A stretch of DNA of 64,000 bases, from NCBI GenBank assembly GCA_902627495.1, contig CACOJS010000005.1, positions 62,001 to 126,000 of the forward strand, read 5' to 3'. The notes under the pieces were generated by a model. It made no database searches. It had not been told where the DNA came from and saw nothing but the letters and a program-made list of their open reading frames with translations. Both the position numbers and the translations under genes were made by a program. Within the stretch, counting starts at the first letter, position 1. Each line of letters begins with the position of its first letter. The stretch comes from Hydrogenophilales bacterium (GTDB lineage: Bacteria > Pseudomonadota > Gammaproteobacteria > Burkholderiales > Eutrophovitaceae). This document shows, piece by piece, positions 35,740 to 45,271 of the stretch.

Positions 35740-36915
35740 ATGTCATCGTTGTTCCCAAAGGTTGCAAAAATAAAGACCGGGATGTCCTCCTCAGATTTGT
35801 CGACAGGCATGCGTTCCATCATAGACAAGTCTAGACAATTAATAGAGATAGGCTACAGCAACCCGACTCTTTTGATGGATGCTGAAATTATCAAATTAAA
35901 GGTTCAAGCATTTATAAATGCAATGCCACGCGTTAAACCACACTATGCTGTAAAAGCAAATCCTGATGCATATTTACTAAAGGTCCTAGAACGACACGGT
36001 GTCAGTTTTGAGGTTGCATCCAACCAGGAAATTAAACTGCTGGATCGACTTAACCTCTTGAACGGAGGCGTTCATTTCAGTAACCCCGTCAAGAGCGAGC
36101 AGGCTATTTCAAATGCTATTAATAAGGGTATTAAATGGTTCACAGTAGATTCAAAAGAGGAATTATTGAAGATCTTTAGAATTCTTCCACAGGCGAAATT
36201 AAGTCTACGAATAGATGTTCCCAATGAGGGAAGTGACTGGCCCCTAACGGGAAAATTTGGGGCTCAAATGGGCGATGTAAAGGAGATTATTCGTATTGCA
36301 TCTAGAATTAAAGCCAGATTGCAAGGAGTAAGTTTCCATGTTGGGTCACAATGTCGAAATCCTAAGTCCTGGAAAGTGGCAATCGATAAGGCAAAATATG
36401 TGATGAGAAAATTAGATGCTGCTGGATTAAGGGTACGTCTGCTTAATATAGGGGGAGGGTTCCCGGTAACAATGACTATTCCTGTGCCCGAAATTGGAGT
36501 TATAGGAGATATAATCAACAGGGAGATATCGCCTTTGGATAAAAATTTGGAAATCATTGCCGAGCCTGGTAGGTTTCTGGTTGCTGATGCTGGATGTCTT
36601 ATATCTCAGGTCATCGGTACTACTTCTAGGGATAATGTAAGATGGGCTTTCCTCGATACTGGTGTTTTTAGTGGTCTGCTGGAAAGCTCGCAGGGATTGT
36701 CTTATAAAATGTTTTCTAACGGTGAAGGTAGGTTAGTGCCTTGGACAATTGCTGGTCCGACCTGTGATGCTGTTGATGTGCTCCCTGTAAAACAACTGCT
36801 GCCGAAAAGCCTGGAACCAGGAGATTTTGTCTATATTCTAAATGCTGGAGCCTACACCAGTGTCTATGCGAGCAATTTCAATGGTTTTCCGTCTCCACTT
36901 GTAAAGTTTCTGTAG
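35740..36915 (+). CDS. Ornithine decarboxylase-like PLP enzyme (fold III)
   Basis: This 391-residue alanine-racemase-fold decarboxylase probably makes putrescine from ornithine; lysine or a related amino acid is possible. The PLP Lys is in HYAVKANPD, SFHVGSQ and NIGGGFP flank the phosphate site, and the C-terminal GPTCDAVDVL supplies the substrate-binding Cys-Asp-x-x-Asp of eukaryotic-type ODC. The final YASNFNGFPSPLV is also conserved in ODC. A 125-base AT-rich gap precedes it. Its 3' end overlaps convergent folA by 38 bases. Confidence 0.87.
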   Translation: MSSLFPKVAKIKTGMSSSDLSTGMRSIIDKSRQLIEIGYSNPTLLMDAEIIKLKVQAFINAMPRVKPHYAVKANPDAYLLKVLERHGVSFEVASNQEIKLLDRLNLLNGGVHFSNPVKSEQAISNAINKGIKWFTVDSKEELLKIFRILPQAKLSLRIDVPNEGSDWPLTGKFGAQMGDVKEIIRIASRIKARLQGVSFHVGSQCRNPKSWKVAIDKAKYVMRKLDAAGLRVRLLNIGGGFPVTMTIPVPEIGVIGDIINREISPLDKNLEIIAEPGRFLVADAGCLISQVIGTTSRDNVRWAFLDTGVFSGLLESSQGLSYKMFSNGEGRLVPWTIAGPTCDAVDVLPVKQLLPKSLEPGDFVYILNAGAYTSVYASNFNGFPSPLVKFL

Positions 36916-37414
36916 GCTTGACTTTTGAAAATGTCTGGAATTGATACTTGATTTTCAGTTTTTGACTGATCATGACCGGCTCCCTTTTAATTTCCCAAAG
37001 AGATTCGTCCAATTGAGGAAAGAAGGTGTCTCCCACCACACATTTTTTTATCGTCGTTAAATAAATCCGATCGGTCATTGGAAGAGTTGCTTCGTAAATT
37101 TGTTGTCCGCCGATTATGAAGACTTGGTCTTTCCCAAAACACAGTGATAATCCCTGTTCAAACGATGAGATTACAGCGGCATCCGTAATTTTTAAGTTGC
37201 TATTACGACTAATTATAAAATTATCCCTGCCTGGAAGGGCTTTACCTATTGAATCATATGTTCTTCGTCCCATAAAGACTGGGTGGCCCATGGTCAGTTT
37301 CTTGAACCGTTTCAAATCTTCGGGAAGATCCCAGGGAAGTTCGTTCTTGTTACCAATCACTCGGTTACTAGCCATGGCAACAATAACATTTACAACAGGG
37401 GTCTTTATATTCAT
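36878..37414 (-). CDS. folA: Dihydrofolate reductase
   Basis: FolA reduces dihydrofolate to tetrahydrofolate with NADPH, regenerating the cofactor consumed by ThyA. The 178-residue protein contains VIVAMASNRVIGNKNELPWDLPEDLKRF, with the catalytic acid Asp33, and GRRTYDSIGKALPGR. Later it has FIIGGQQIYEATLP. ATG 37414 lies two bases after the thyA stop, so the pair is coupled; an upstream ATG at 37438 inside thyA is rejected. The last dozen or so residues extend past the usual DHFR end and are encoded by DNA that overlaps the ODC-like gene. Confidence 0.95.
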   Translation of the reverse strand: MNIKTPVVNVIVAMASNRVIGNKNELPWDLPEDLKRFKKLTMGHPVFMGRRTYDSIGKALPGRDNFIISRNSNLKITDAAVISSFEQGLSLCFGKDQVFIIGGQQIYEATLPMTDRIYLTTIKKCVVGDTFFPQLDESLWEIKREPVMISQKLKIKYQFQTFSKVKPTETLQVETENH

Positions 37415-37416
37415 GA

Positions 37417-38211
37417 CTAAACTGCAATTGGTGCCCAAATTGCAGGATGAGGGTCGTAGTTGAGCAGCTCAAAATCGCCATACTTGAAATTGAAAATATC
37501 ATTTACTTGGGGATTAATTCGAATTTTAGGTAACTTACGAGGCAGTCGAGAAATCTGTTCTTCAGCTTGATTTAAATGATTGAGATATAGATGTCTATCT
37601 CCAAAAGTATGAACAAAATCTCCAAGGGAGAGTTTGCAGACCTGTGCCACCATCATCGTTAATAGAGCATAGGAGGCGATATTAAAAGGTACTCCCAGAA
37701 AAAAATCAGCACTTCGTTGGTATAGTTGGCACGAGAGTTTGTTGTCGGCCACATAAAATTGGAATAAAGCGTGACACGGAGCGAGTGCCATCTTATCAAG
37801 GTCAGCCACATTCCATGCTGATACAATTAATCTTCGAGAATCTGGACGTTTCTTTATTTCCTCGATCAATCTAGTTATCTGGTCAATTTTTTTACCTGAT
37901 GGACTTGGCCAAGACCGCCATTGCTGCCCGTAAATAGGACCCAAATTCCCTTGTTTATCTGCCCATTCGTCCCATATAGACACCTGATTTTTTTTTAAAT
38001 ATGCAATGTTAGTTTCACCCTTTAGAAACCACAGCAGCTCATGAATAATGGATTTGAGGTGTAGCTTTTTGGTGGTTAGCAACGGAAATCCATCCGACAG
38101 GTTAAACCTCATTTGTCCCCCAAAAAGACTCAAGGTTCCAATGCCAGTGCGGTCTTCTTTTTTAACCCCTTCTGATAGAATTTCTTGCATTAAGCTGAGA
38201 TAGCTTTTCAT
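37417..38211 (-). CDS. thyA: Thymidylate synthase
   Basis: ThyA methylates dUMP to dTMP using methylene-tetrahydrofolate. The 264-residue length equals E. coli ThyA. The nucleophile Cys146 is in [12 protein letters not shown], followed by [17 protein letters not shown] and the C-terminal APIAV. Asn in [10 protein letters not shown] contacts the pyrimidine. It is the first gene of a thyA-folA unit and is divergent from aroC across 145 bases. Confidence 0.97.
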   Translation of the reverse strand: MKSYLSLMQEILSEGVKKEDRTGIGTLSLFGGQMRFNLSDGFPLLTTKKLHLKSIIHELLWFLKGETNIAYLKKNQVSIWDEWADKQGNLGPIYGQQWRSWPSPSGKKIDQITRLIEEIKKRPDSRRLIVSAWNVADLDKMALAPCHALFQFYVADNKLSCQLYQRSADFFLGVPFNIASYALLTMMVAQVCKLSLGDFVHTFGDRHLYLNHLNQAEEQISRLPRKLPKIRINPQVNDIFNFKYGDFELLNYDPHPAIWAPIAV

Positions 38212-38356
38212 TATTTTGCCTTCTTAGCATATGTGCCGTGTATTGTAATTTAAATAAGAGTCCACAGACTACTGGTTCTTCAAATATTTTAGAATAGAGT
38301 CACGCATGCCTATGTTAAAATGTAGGTGAATTTTTTTAAAATAGAAGGTTAATCTA
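38212..38356. promoter_or_regulatory. Divergent thyA/aroC intergenic region
   Basis: This 145-base AT-rich gap should carry promoters in both directions. A TTAAAAT resembling a -10 box lies about 40 bases before the aroC ATG, and AAGG at 38345-38348 is the aroC ribosome-binding site. No strong -35 or operator is evident. Confidence 0.35.
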
Positions 38357-39517
38357 ATGGCAGGAAGCTCGCTTGGCAAAATTTTTCGCGTTACATCTTT
38401 TGGAGAAAGCCATGGCCCAGCCATAGGTTGTGTAGTAGACGGTTGTCCTCCTGGGATGAAACTTACAGAAAGTGACATACAGTCTGATTTGGATCGTAGA
38501 AAGCCGGGTACGTCCAGGCATGTCACGCAGAGACGAGAGACTGATGTTGTGGAGATTCTATCAGGAGTGTTTGAGGGCAAAACCACAGGGACTCCGCTAT
38601 CTTTGTTGATTCGTAATATTGATCAAAGATCCAGGGACTACAAAGATATTGCAGATGTCTTTCGGCCTGGTCATGCGGATTATACTTATTATAGAAAATA
38701 TGGATTTCGAGATTACAGGGGAGGCGGCAGACAATCAGCACGAGAAACGGCGGTTAGGGTTGCTGCGGGAGCGATAGCACGAAAATGGTTACGGGAGAGG
38801 TTTGGGATTTTAATTAGAGGTTACATGTCGCAGCTTGGAAAAATACCCATAGAGTTTAAGTCTTGGGATATGGTTGACCAAAATCCATTTTTCTCTCCAG
38901 ATCAGGAGATAGTGCCTGACCTGGAGAGGTTTATGGATATGCTTAGGAAGTCAGGCGACTCCTGTGGTGCCCGGTTGACTTTTGTAGTTGACAATGTGCC
39001 ACCAGGACTAGGAGAACCAGTATACAACAAATTAGATGCAGCTATAGCATCTGCCATGATGGGAATAAATGCTGTCAAAGGGGTAGAGATTGGAGCAGGT
39101 TTCGATGCTGTGGAGCAAATGGGGACGGAACATAGTGACGAAATGACGCCGAATGGTTTTTTATCTAACAATAGTGGTGGGGTCTTGGGCGGTATATCCA
39201 CCGGGCAAAATATCACCGTAAACGTGGCAATCAAACCCACGTCCAGTATTAGGCTTGACCGTCGGTCGGTTAATCTGAACAGAGAACCGGTAATTGTTAA
39301 TACCCACGGTAGACATGACCCTTGTGTCGGGATAAGGGCTACTCCCATTGGGGAGGCAATGTTGGCTATCATCTTAATGGATTTTGCATTAATAAATCGA
39401 GGTATTTATGGGGATGTTGAGGTATCTGGGTCAGCAGTTCCCCCCTCTGTTGATCCTGCGGCCAACGTACCTTTATCGGATTCTACCGTGAGCAACCCTG
39501 ATCCAGATGAAGCTTAA
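38357..39517 (+). CDS. aroC: Chorismate synthase
   Basis: AroC eliminates phosphate from EPSP to give chorismate, using reduced FMN; it is the last shared step toward Trp, Phe, Tyr and folate. The 386-residue protein begins [27 protein letters not shown] and contains [30 protein letters not shown]. Later it has GILGG-type [14 protein letters not shown] and [21 protein letters not shown] 38357 has AAGG eight bases upstream. The C-terminal tail beyond about residue 365 is Pro/Asp-rich and not conserved. Confidence 0.97.
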   Translation: MAGSSLGKIFRVTSFGESHGPAIGCVVDGCPPGMKLTESDIQSDLDRRKPGTSRHVTQRRETDVVEILSGVFEGKTTGTPLSLLIRNIDQRSRDYKDIADVFRPGHADYTYYRKYGFRDYRGGGRQSARETAVRVAAGAIARKWLRERFGILIRGYMSQLGKIPIEFKSWDMVDQNPFFSPDQEIVPDLERFMDMLRKSGDSCGARLTFVVDNVPPGLGEPVYNKLDAAIASAMMGINAVKGVEIGAGFDAVEQMGTEHSDEMTPNGFLSNNSGGVLGGISTGQNITVNVAIKPTSSIRLDRRSVNLNREPVIVNTHGRHDPCVGIRATPIGEAMLAIILMDFALINRGIYGDVEVSGSAVPPSVDPAANVPLSDSTVSNPDPDEA

Positions 39518-39569
39518 AGCAATATGTAATGAGATCTCTCCCTCAAGATTGATGAACAGGTGTTAAATT

Positions 39570-40736
39570 TTGAAAGGCTCCAATGTGGAGAGTAAAGGCG
39601 GTGGTACATACCTTCCTTTCTCAAATTTTTATTTTTGGTATTTTGCATTTGTGGGTGCTTTCTTTCCATATTTTGGGCTCTACCTAGATTGGTTAGGGTT
39701 TGATGCACTAAAGATTTCAGTTCTTTTGGCCATAGGTCCTCTGTCTAGGATATTTGCGCCTTACCTATTTGGGCTCATAGCAGACCGCTTTGGATTTCAT
39801 AAACATTTTTTGTTGCTCTTATCCTCTTCAGCAATGGTTTTCTTTTTAATACTACAGACAGAAATGGCCTTTCTCTCCGTTTTTGCAGTACTTGTAGGCT
39901 TTAGTAGTTCAATGTCTGGTATTCTGCCCCTGGCTGAGGCTCAGACATTTAGAGTGCTGGGGGAGAGGTCGTTGCTATATGGGCGAATTAGGTTGTGGGG
40001 ATCGGTTGGCTTTATATTAACGGCAGTTCTGACAGGCTTTTTTTTTGAAGCCAAAGGTTTATCCTCTTTTTGGATAACAATTGTAATTTTTTTGTTGACA
40101 TTGGTAATCAGCATATCACTAATGCCAGGTGTTGCCGACCGAAAAATAAGACATCAGCCAGTACCAGCCTTAAAAGTATTTACAGTGCCTGGCGTTACGA
40201 TGATGTTTTTTGCTTTTTTTGTCATGCAAATGTCTCACGGCCCATTAAACGGTTTCTTCAGTATATTTCTAAAAGATTTGGGGTATTCTAAAACCTCAAT
40301 TGGGCTGTTATGGGGTATTGGTGTTGTAGCTGAAATCATCTTATTCTTTATCTTACCCAAAGTTTTACGAAATTATTCTCTGAAGCAGGTATTAGCGTTA
40401 AGTGCTCTTCTGGCATGGTTCAGATTTATGCTTATTGCTTTGTACCCCAACAACCCTTTGTTGCTAGCCGTTAGCCAAGTTTTGCATGCTTTTACATTTG
40501 GTGCCTTCCATGCGGCTGGCATTGCTGCTGTAAATAGAGTCTTTACAGATAATAGTGCAGTTAGGGGGCAGGCCCTTTATACTAGTATTAGCTATGGTGC
40601 TGGTGGAGGAGCTGGAGTTTTGCTCGCAGGTAGTTGTTGGTCAAGCTTTGGAGGTGCTTGGGTTTTTACAGGAGGTGCTTGCCTTGCCTTATTAGCTTTC
40701 TTTCTAGTTTTATTGGTACGAGAAGTTTTAGATTAA
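39570..40736 (+). CDS. MFS transporter, HcaT/PPP-like
   Basis: The 388-residue twelve-helix permease resembles the 3-phenylpropionate/nucleoside-type MFS group (HcaT-like). Markers are [35 protein letters not shown] at the N-terminus, [13 protein letters not shown] before TM5, and [20 protein letters not shown] in TM10. The start is TTG 39570 with AGGTG seven bases upstream; GTG 39585 with AAAGG is an alternative. It lies between aroC and leuC on the same strand, 23 bases before leuC. The substrate is unknown. Confidence 0.82.
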   Translation: MKGSNVESKGGGTYLPFSNFYFWYFAFVGAFFPYFGLYLDWLGFDALKISVLLAIGPLSRIFAPYLFGLIADRFGFHKHFLLLLSSSAMVFFLILQTEMAFLSVFAVLVGFSSSMSGILPLAEAQTFRVLGERSLLYGRIRLWGSVGFILTAVLTGFFFEAKGLSSFWITIVIFLLTLVISISLMPGVADRKIRHQPVPALKVFTVPGVTMMFFAFFVMQMSHGPLNGFFSIFLKDLGYSKTSIGLLWGIGVVAEIILFFILPKVLRNYSLKQVLALSALLAWFRFMLIALYPNNPLLLAVSQVLHAFTFGAFHAAGIAAVNRVFTDNSAVRGQALYTSISYGAGGGAGVLLAGSCWSSFGGAWVFTGGACLALLAFFLVLLVREVLD

Positions 40737-40759
40737 GTTTTCATGTTTTCGGGATTTTT

Positions 40760-42175
40760 ATGGAAGGTAAGACACTATATCAAAAATTATGGGACTCTCA
40801 TGTTGTCCGCTCTGAGAGTGATGGAACGGCGTTGCTTTATATTGATAGACATCTAATTCATGAAGTTACCAGTCCACAGGCATTTGAGGGGTTAAGGCTG
40901 GCTGGTAGAAAGCCATGGAGAACTGATAGCATTGTAGCCACCGCAGACCATAACACCCCCACCTTAGATTGGGATAAAGGGATCGTTGATCCAATCTCAA
41001 AGTTGCAGGTGGATACTCTGGACACCAATATTTCGGCGTTTGGAGCCAAAGCATATTTCCCTTTTCGCGATGAAAGGCAGGGGATAGTTCACGTTATCGG
41101 GCCTGAGAACGGAGCCACCCTGCCAGGAATGACGGTAGTTTGTGGGGACTCCCATACCTCAACTCATGGGGCTTTTGCTTGCTTAGCGGTTGGTATTGGA
41201 ACCTCTGAGGTTGAGCATGTTCTTGCAACTCAATGTTTAATGCAAAAAAAAGCAAAGACATTCTTAATCAGGGTTCATGGCGAATTGCAGGTAAATGTAT
41301 CCGCGAAGGATATCATTTTGGCGATAATTGGCCAGATTGGAACTGCAGCGGGGACAGGCCATGCTATAGAATTTGCTGGAACAGTAATCGAGAACCTTTC
41401 TATGGAGGGCAGAATGACCATCTGTAATATGGCTATAGAGGCTGGAGCTAGGGCAGGATTGATAGCGGTAGACGAAAAGACAGTTAACTATTTAGAGGGC
41501 CTTCCCATGTCTCCTAAGGGCGCAGATTGGGTAGCCGCACAAAACTATTGGAAATCCCTGCGAAGTGATAGGGATGCCGTTTTTGATAAAGTAGTGGAAA
41601 TTGATGGTGGATCAATAGCACCACAAGTAACCTGGGGAACATCGCCCCAAATGGTCTCGACAGTTCAGGGATTTACACCAGATCCAAAAGCTGAAAATGA
41701 CCCTATTGCCAAGCAATCTGTTCAGGCGGCACTAGAATACATGGGTTTAGTGCCTAACACCCCGATTACTGAGATAAGTCTTGACAAAGTTTTCATTGGG
41801 TCTTGTACAAATTCTCGAATAGAGGACCTAAGAGAGGCGGCCAAAATTGTGAAAGGAAAGAGGGTGGCTGACACAGTAAAATTGGCCATGGTTGTTCCAG
41901 GGTCTGGTCTTGTTAAGCGTCAAGCTGAGAAAGAGGGATTAGATTTAATTTTTAAACAGGCTGGGTTTGCGTGGCGTGAGCCGGGATGTTCAATGTGTTT
42001 AGCAATGAATGATGATAAATTAGAGAGCGGTGAGAGATGTGCTTCTACATCCAACCGTAATTTTGAAGGGAGACAGGGTACCGGGGGACGGACTCATTTG
42101 GTAAGCCCTGCTATGGCCGCCGCCGCCGCGGTAGCAGGACATTTTGTTGATATTCGAGATCAATCTTTGAAATAA
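40760..42175 (+). CDS. leuC: 3-isopropylmalate dehydratase large subunit
   Basis: LeuC with LeuD isomerises 2-isopropylmalate to 3-isopropylmalate using a [4Fe-4S] cluster. The 471-residue protein starts [16 protein letters not shown]. It contains [21 protein letters not shown], and the cluster Cys residues are in [13 protein letters not shown] and [14 protein letters not shown] 40760 is chosen because the frame upstream lies inside the MFS gene and is unlike the family. leuD follows after 62 bases. Confidence 0.97.
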   Translation: MEGKTLYQKLWDSHVVRSESDGTALLYIDRHLIHEVTSPQAFEGLRLAGRKPWRTDSIVATADHNTPTLDWDKGIVDPISKLQVDTLDTNISAFGAKAYFPFRDERQGIVHVIGPENGATLPGMTVVCGDSHTSTHGAFACLAVGIGTSEVEHVLATQCLMQKKAKTFLIRVHGELQVNVSAKDIILAIIGQIGTAAGTGHAIEFAGTVIENLSMEGRMTICNMAIEAGARAGLIAVDEKTVNYLEGLPMSPKGADWVAAQNYWKSLRSDRDAVFDKVVEIDGGSIAPQVTWGTSPQMVSTVQGFTPDPKAENDPIAKQSVQAALEYMGLVPNTPITEISLDKVFIGSCTNSRIEDLREAAKIVKGKRVADTVKLAMVVPGSGLVKRQAEKEGLDLIFKQAGFAWREPGCSMCLAMNDDKLESGERCASTSNRNFEGRQGTGGRTHLVSPAMAAAAAVAGHFVDIRDQSLK

Positions 42176-42237
42176 TACAGAGTGTTTAAACGAGTTTTTT
42201 TGTTAGGAATTGGGAAAATAAAAAAGCAGATTTTTTT

Positions 42238-42876
42238 ATGGAAAAATTCAGCCGATTAAAAAGTGTGGTAGCTCCACTCGACCGCTCAAACGTTGATACG
42301 GATGCAATAATACCGAAGCAGTTTCTTAAGTCCATAAAAAGAACTGGCTTTGGGAAAAATTTGTTTGACGCCTGGAGGTATCTTGATCCCGGCGAGCCTG
42401 GAGTTGATCCAGAAGAACGAGAAGTTAATCCTGATTTTGTGCTAAATCGAAAAGTATATGCCAAAGCTAGGATTTTACTGAGTAGGGAAAACTTTGGTTG
42501 TGGATCATCTAGAGAGCATGCACCCTGGGCCTTGATCGATTATGGGTTTAAGGTAATTATTGCTCCCAGTTTTGCAGATATCTTTTATAACAATTCACTA
42601 AAGAACGGGCTTTTGCCAATTGTCCTCCCAGCGACAGTGGTTGATGAAATGTTTAAGGCTGTTTTTCTAAAAGAAGGTTATGAAGTGTTGGTAGATCTCA
42701 ATGAAAAATTTGTACAGACTGCCGAGAACATTAAGCATCGTTTTGAAATTGATGACTTTAGGAGGGATTGTTTGTTGAGGGGTCTGGATGATATTGGGTT
42801 AACTCTCTCGCATGCTGAGGAGATTAAAAGATTTGAGAGTAGACAGAAATCTCAGCAACCTTGGTTGTATAAATAA
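42238..42876 (+). CDS. leuD: 3-isopropylmalate dehydratase small subunit
   Basis: This is the swivelling-domain partner of LeuC. The 212-residue protein has [20 protein letters not shown] near residues 17-36 and the signature [33 protein letters not shown] with active-site residues. Length is normal for the proteobacterial form. The start ATG 42238 has no clear Shine-Dalgarno. leuB follows after 66 bases. Confidence 0.97.
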   Translation: MEKFSRLKSVVAPLDRSNVDTDAIIPKQFLKSIKRTGFGKNLFDAWRYLDPGEPGVDPEEREVNPDFVLNRKVYAKARILLSRENFGCGSSREHAPWALIDYGFKVIIAPSFADIFYNNSLKNGLLPIVLPATVVDEMFKAVFLKEGYEVLVDLNEKFVQTAENIKHRFEIDDFRRDCLLRGLDDIGLTLSHAEEIKRFESRQKSQQPWLYK

Positions 42877-42942
42877 GTAAATGGCTATCCACCCTTAATT
42901 ACTAAAACGTAGCTAAATGTTTAAAATAAAGGTCAGATAAAA

Positions 42943-44007
42943 ATGAAAATATTAGCATTACCTGGAGATGGTATTGGACCAGAGATTGTTAATCAAGCAC
43001 TTGCAGTACTAGATAAGATAAGGGCCTCAGGTTTTGAGTGTAAGGTCGTGAAAATGCCGATTGGTGGGGCTGGATATGAGGCCTTTGGAGATCCCCTACC
43101 AGAGAAAACGCTGGAGGAGGCAAAAGGGTCAGATGCTATACTTCTGGGGGCAGTGGGTGGTCCCAAATATGATGAGTTGCCGAGGCATCAAAGACCAGAG
43201 CAGGGGCTGTTAAGGATTAGAAAAGAATTAGAACTTTTTGCTAATCTTAGGCCAGCTGTCGTTTACCAGGAACTTTTAAAAGCTTCAGCTATGAGGTCGT
43301 CTACTGTCGAGGGCTTAGATTTGATGATCCTTCGCGAGTTAACAGGGGATATATATTTTGGTCAACCCCGGGGTCAGAGGATAAATAATCGTGGCGAGAG
43401 GGAAGGATTCGATACCATGATGTATTCAGAATCCGAAATTCGCCGGATAGCAAGGGTGGGGTTTCAGATAGCCCGGAAGAGGGCCTGTAAAGTTTGCTCG
43501 GTGGATAAGGCAAATGTCCTGGATACTAGTATCTTGTGGAGAGAAGTTGTGACAGAAGTGGCTAAAGATTACCCAGATGTTGAGTTAACTCATATGTACG
43601 TTGATAATGCAGCGATGCAGTTGGTTCAAAACCCGAAGCAATTCGATGTGATACTTACTGGTAATATATTTGGGGATATCCTCTCAGATCAAGCTGCAAT
43701 GCTGACAGGATCAATCGGAATGTTGCCCTCAGCTTCATTGAATAAGGAAGGGGTTGGGCTTTTTGAGCCCGTGCACGGCTCTGCTCCTGATATAGCACAA
43801 AGAGATCGGGCAAATCCTTTGGCCACAATATTGTCCTTAGCGATGTTGCTAAGGTATTCAGCAAGTAGAGGTGATCTTGCTAGTAAAATAGAGAATGCGG
43901 TAAAGAAGGTGTTGGCAGATGGATACCGCACGTTAGATATAAAACAGGAAGGTGCCGAAGTTATTGGTACCAACCGGATGGGAGAGCTTGTGTGTGCAGA
44001 GCTGTAA
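42943..44007 (+). CDS. leuB: 3-isopropylmalate dehydrogenase
   Basis: LeuB oxidatively decarboxylates 3-isopropylmalate with NAD+ to the leucine ketoacid. The 354-residue protein has [15 protein letters not shown] at the N-terminus, [14 protein letters not shown] and [14 protein letters not shown]. The metal-binding DxxxMxxV-type segment is in [29 protein letters not shown], and the NAD loop is [17 protein letters not shown] precedes ATG 42943 at nine bases. Confidence 0.97.
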   Translation: MKILALPGDGIGPEIVNQALAVLDKIRASGFECKVVKMPIGGAGYEAFGDPLPEKTLEEAKGSDAILLGAVGGPKYDELPRHQRPEQGLLRIRKELELFANLRPAVVYQELLKASAMRSSTVEGLDLMILRELTGDIYFGQPRGQRINNRGEREGFDTMMYSESEIRRIARVGFQIARKRACKVCSVDKANVLDTSILWREVVTEVAKDYPDVELTHMYVDNAAMQLVQNPKQFDVILTGNIFGDILSDQAAMLTGSIGMLPSASLNKEGVGLFEPVHGSAPDIAQRDRANPLATILSLAMLLRYSASRGDLASKIENAVKKVLADGYRTLDIKQEGAEVIGTNRMGELVCAEL

Positions 44008-44058
44008 TCCCCAAACAGAATTAACTGTTTACTGTTAGTGATAAAAAGGGGTTAGTTG

Positions 44059-45162
44059 GTGAAGGTTGGTTTTGTAGGTTGGAGAGGAATGGTGGGGTCG
44101 GTGCTCTTACAGCGCATGCGAGAGTGTGGTGATTTTGAGCTTTTGGAACCAGTGTTTTTTAGCACATCTCAGGCAAGTAAAACTCAAACAATTGAGGGGT
44201 TAGATGGTAGTTTTGTATTGAAGGATGCTGTCCACCTAGAGGGGTTAGCACAGCTTCCAATTATTTTATCGTGTCAGGGTGGTGAGTACACTAAGACAGT
44301 GCATAGGGCACTTAGAGAAATTGGCTGGGATGGATATTGGCTTGATGCGTCATCGACACTTAGAATGCAAGGCAATGCGATAGTAGTTTTGGATCCCATA
44401 AATCAGGATCGTATAGCATGGGGTCTAAAGAATGGCGTGAAAGATTATATTGGGGGCAACTGTACTGTCAGCTTGATGCTGTTGGCACTTCATGGAATTT
44501 TGAAAGAAGGCTTGATCGATTGGATTAGTTCAATGACTTATCAAGCAGCTTCTGGAGCGGGAGCTCAAGCGATGAAGGAACTGCTGTCACAGATGGGAAA
44601 ACTAAGTGAATCGGCCATTAGTGATGAACCGGCCTTAGACATGGAGAGGCGTGTAAGAAGCACCATGTTGAGCAATGATTTTCCTCAAAACGTCACTCAA
44701 GTTCCTTTAGCGGGAGGGGTGATTCCCTGGATAGATAGTGATTTGGGTAATGGGCGAAGTAGAGAGGAATGGAAAGGTGAGGTAGAAGCTAACAAAATTT
44801 TAGGGTGGAAAACTGAGCCTCTCAAGGTTGAGGGTATTTGTGTGCGGGTTGGAACTTTTCGTTGTCACGGTCAGGCCTTAATTTTCAAGCTCAATAAGGC
44901 TTATGACTTGCAAGATGTTGGTGCTATGCTTGATTCAGCGAATGATTGGGTACAATTAGTGAATAATGATAAAGAAAGCACTCTGGCTGGACTGTCTACA
45001 GCTAAAGTTAGCGGTAGTTTGAACATTCCAGTTGGAAGGCTTAGGCAATTTTCTTCTGATAAGAGTATTTACTCAGCTTTCACATTGGGGGACCAACTTT
45101 TGTGGGGTGCTGCTGAGCCTTTGCGCAGGGCTTTGGGAATCGTTCTCAGGTACGCCAAGTAA
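44059..45162 (+). CDS. asd: Aspartate-semialdehyde dehydrogenase
   Basis: Asd reduces aspartyl phosphate with NADPH, supplying Lys/DAP, Met, Thr and Ile. The 367-residue protein starts MKVGFVGWRGMVGSVLLQRM, like the E. coli enzyme. The nucleophile Cys135 is in GGNCTVSLML, and substrate and catalytic segments are QAASGAGAQAMKEL and RVGTFRCHGQAL. GTG 44059 with AAGGGG at 44046-44051 (seven-base spacing) is preferred to TTG 44056. It lies in the conserved order leuCDB-asd-fimV. Confidence 0.97.
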   Translation: MKVGFVGWRGMVGSVLLQRMRECGDFELLEPVFFSTSQASKTQTIEGLDGSFVLKDAVHLEGLAQLPIILSCQGGEYTKTVHRALREIGWDGYWLDASSTLRMQGNAIVVLDPINQDRIAWGLKNGVKDYIGGNCTVSLMLLALHGILKEGLIDWISSMTYQAASGAGAQAMKELLSQMGKLSESAISDEPALDMERRVRSTMLSNDFPQNVTQVPLAGGVIPWIDSDLGNGRSREEWKGEVEANKILGWKTEPLKVEGICVRVGTFRCHGQALIFKLNKAYDLQDVGAMLDSANDWVQLVNNDKESTLAGLSTAKVSGSLNIPVGRLRQFSSDKSIYSAFTLGDQLLWGAAEPLRRALGIVLRYAK

Positions 45163-45260
45163 AGATAATACAATTATGAAAATAGAAAACGCATGGCCAA
45201 TTCTCAGAGATCGGCTACAATGGGGAATTATCAGATGTTTTTGAAATAACTGGAATGTTT

Positions 45261-45266
45261 AGGAGG
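45261..45266 (+). promoter_or_regulatory. Strong Shine-Dalgarno that fixes a CTG start for fimV
   Basis: AGGAGG at 45261-45266 is a perfect ribosome-binding site. Five bases later an in-frame CTG (45272) opens a typical signal peptide. An in-frame TAG at 45260 rules out any earlier start, and the next conventional start, TTG 45308, is 41 bases away and has no Shine-Dalgarno. Confidence 0.75.
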
Positions 45267-45271
45267 TTTTT

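Noticed and set aside
35740-36915. Diaminopimelate decarboxylase (lysA) as identity of the fold-III enzyme
   Set aside because: The C-terminal GPTCDAVDVL and YASNFNGF segments and the absence of dap neighbours fit the ornithine-decarboxylase group better.
45176-45244. A 22-codon ATG frame between asd and fimV
   Set aside because: No Shine-Dalgarno, no repeat of control codons and no recognisable product.
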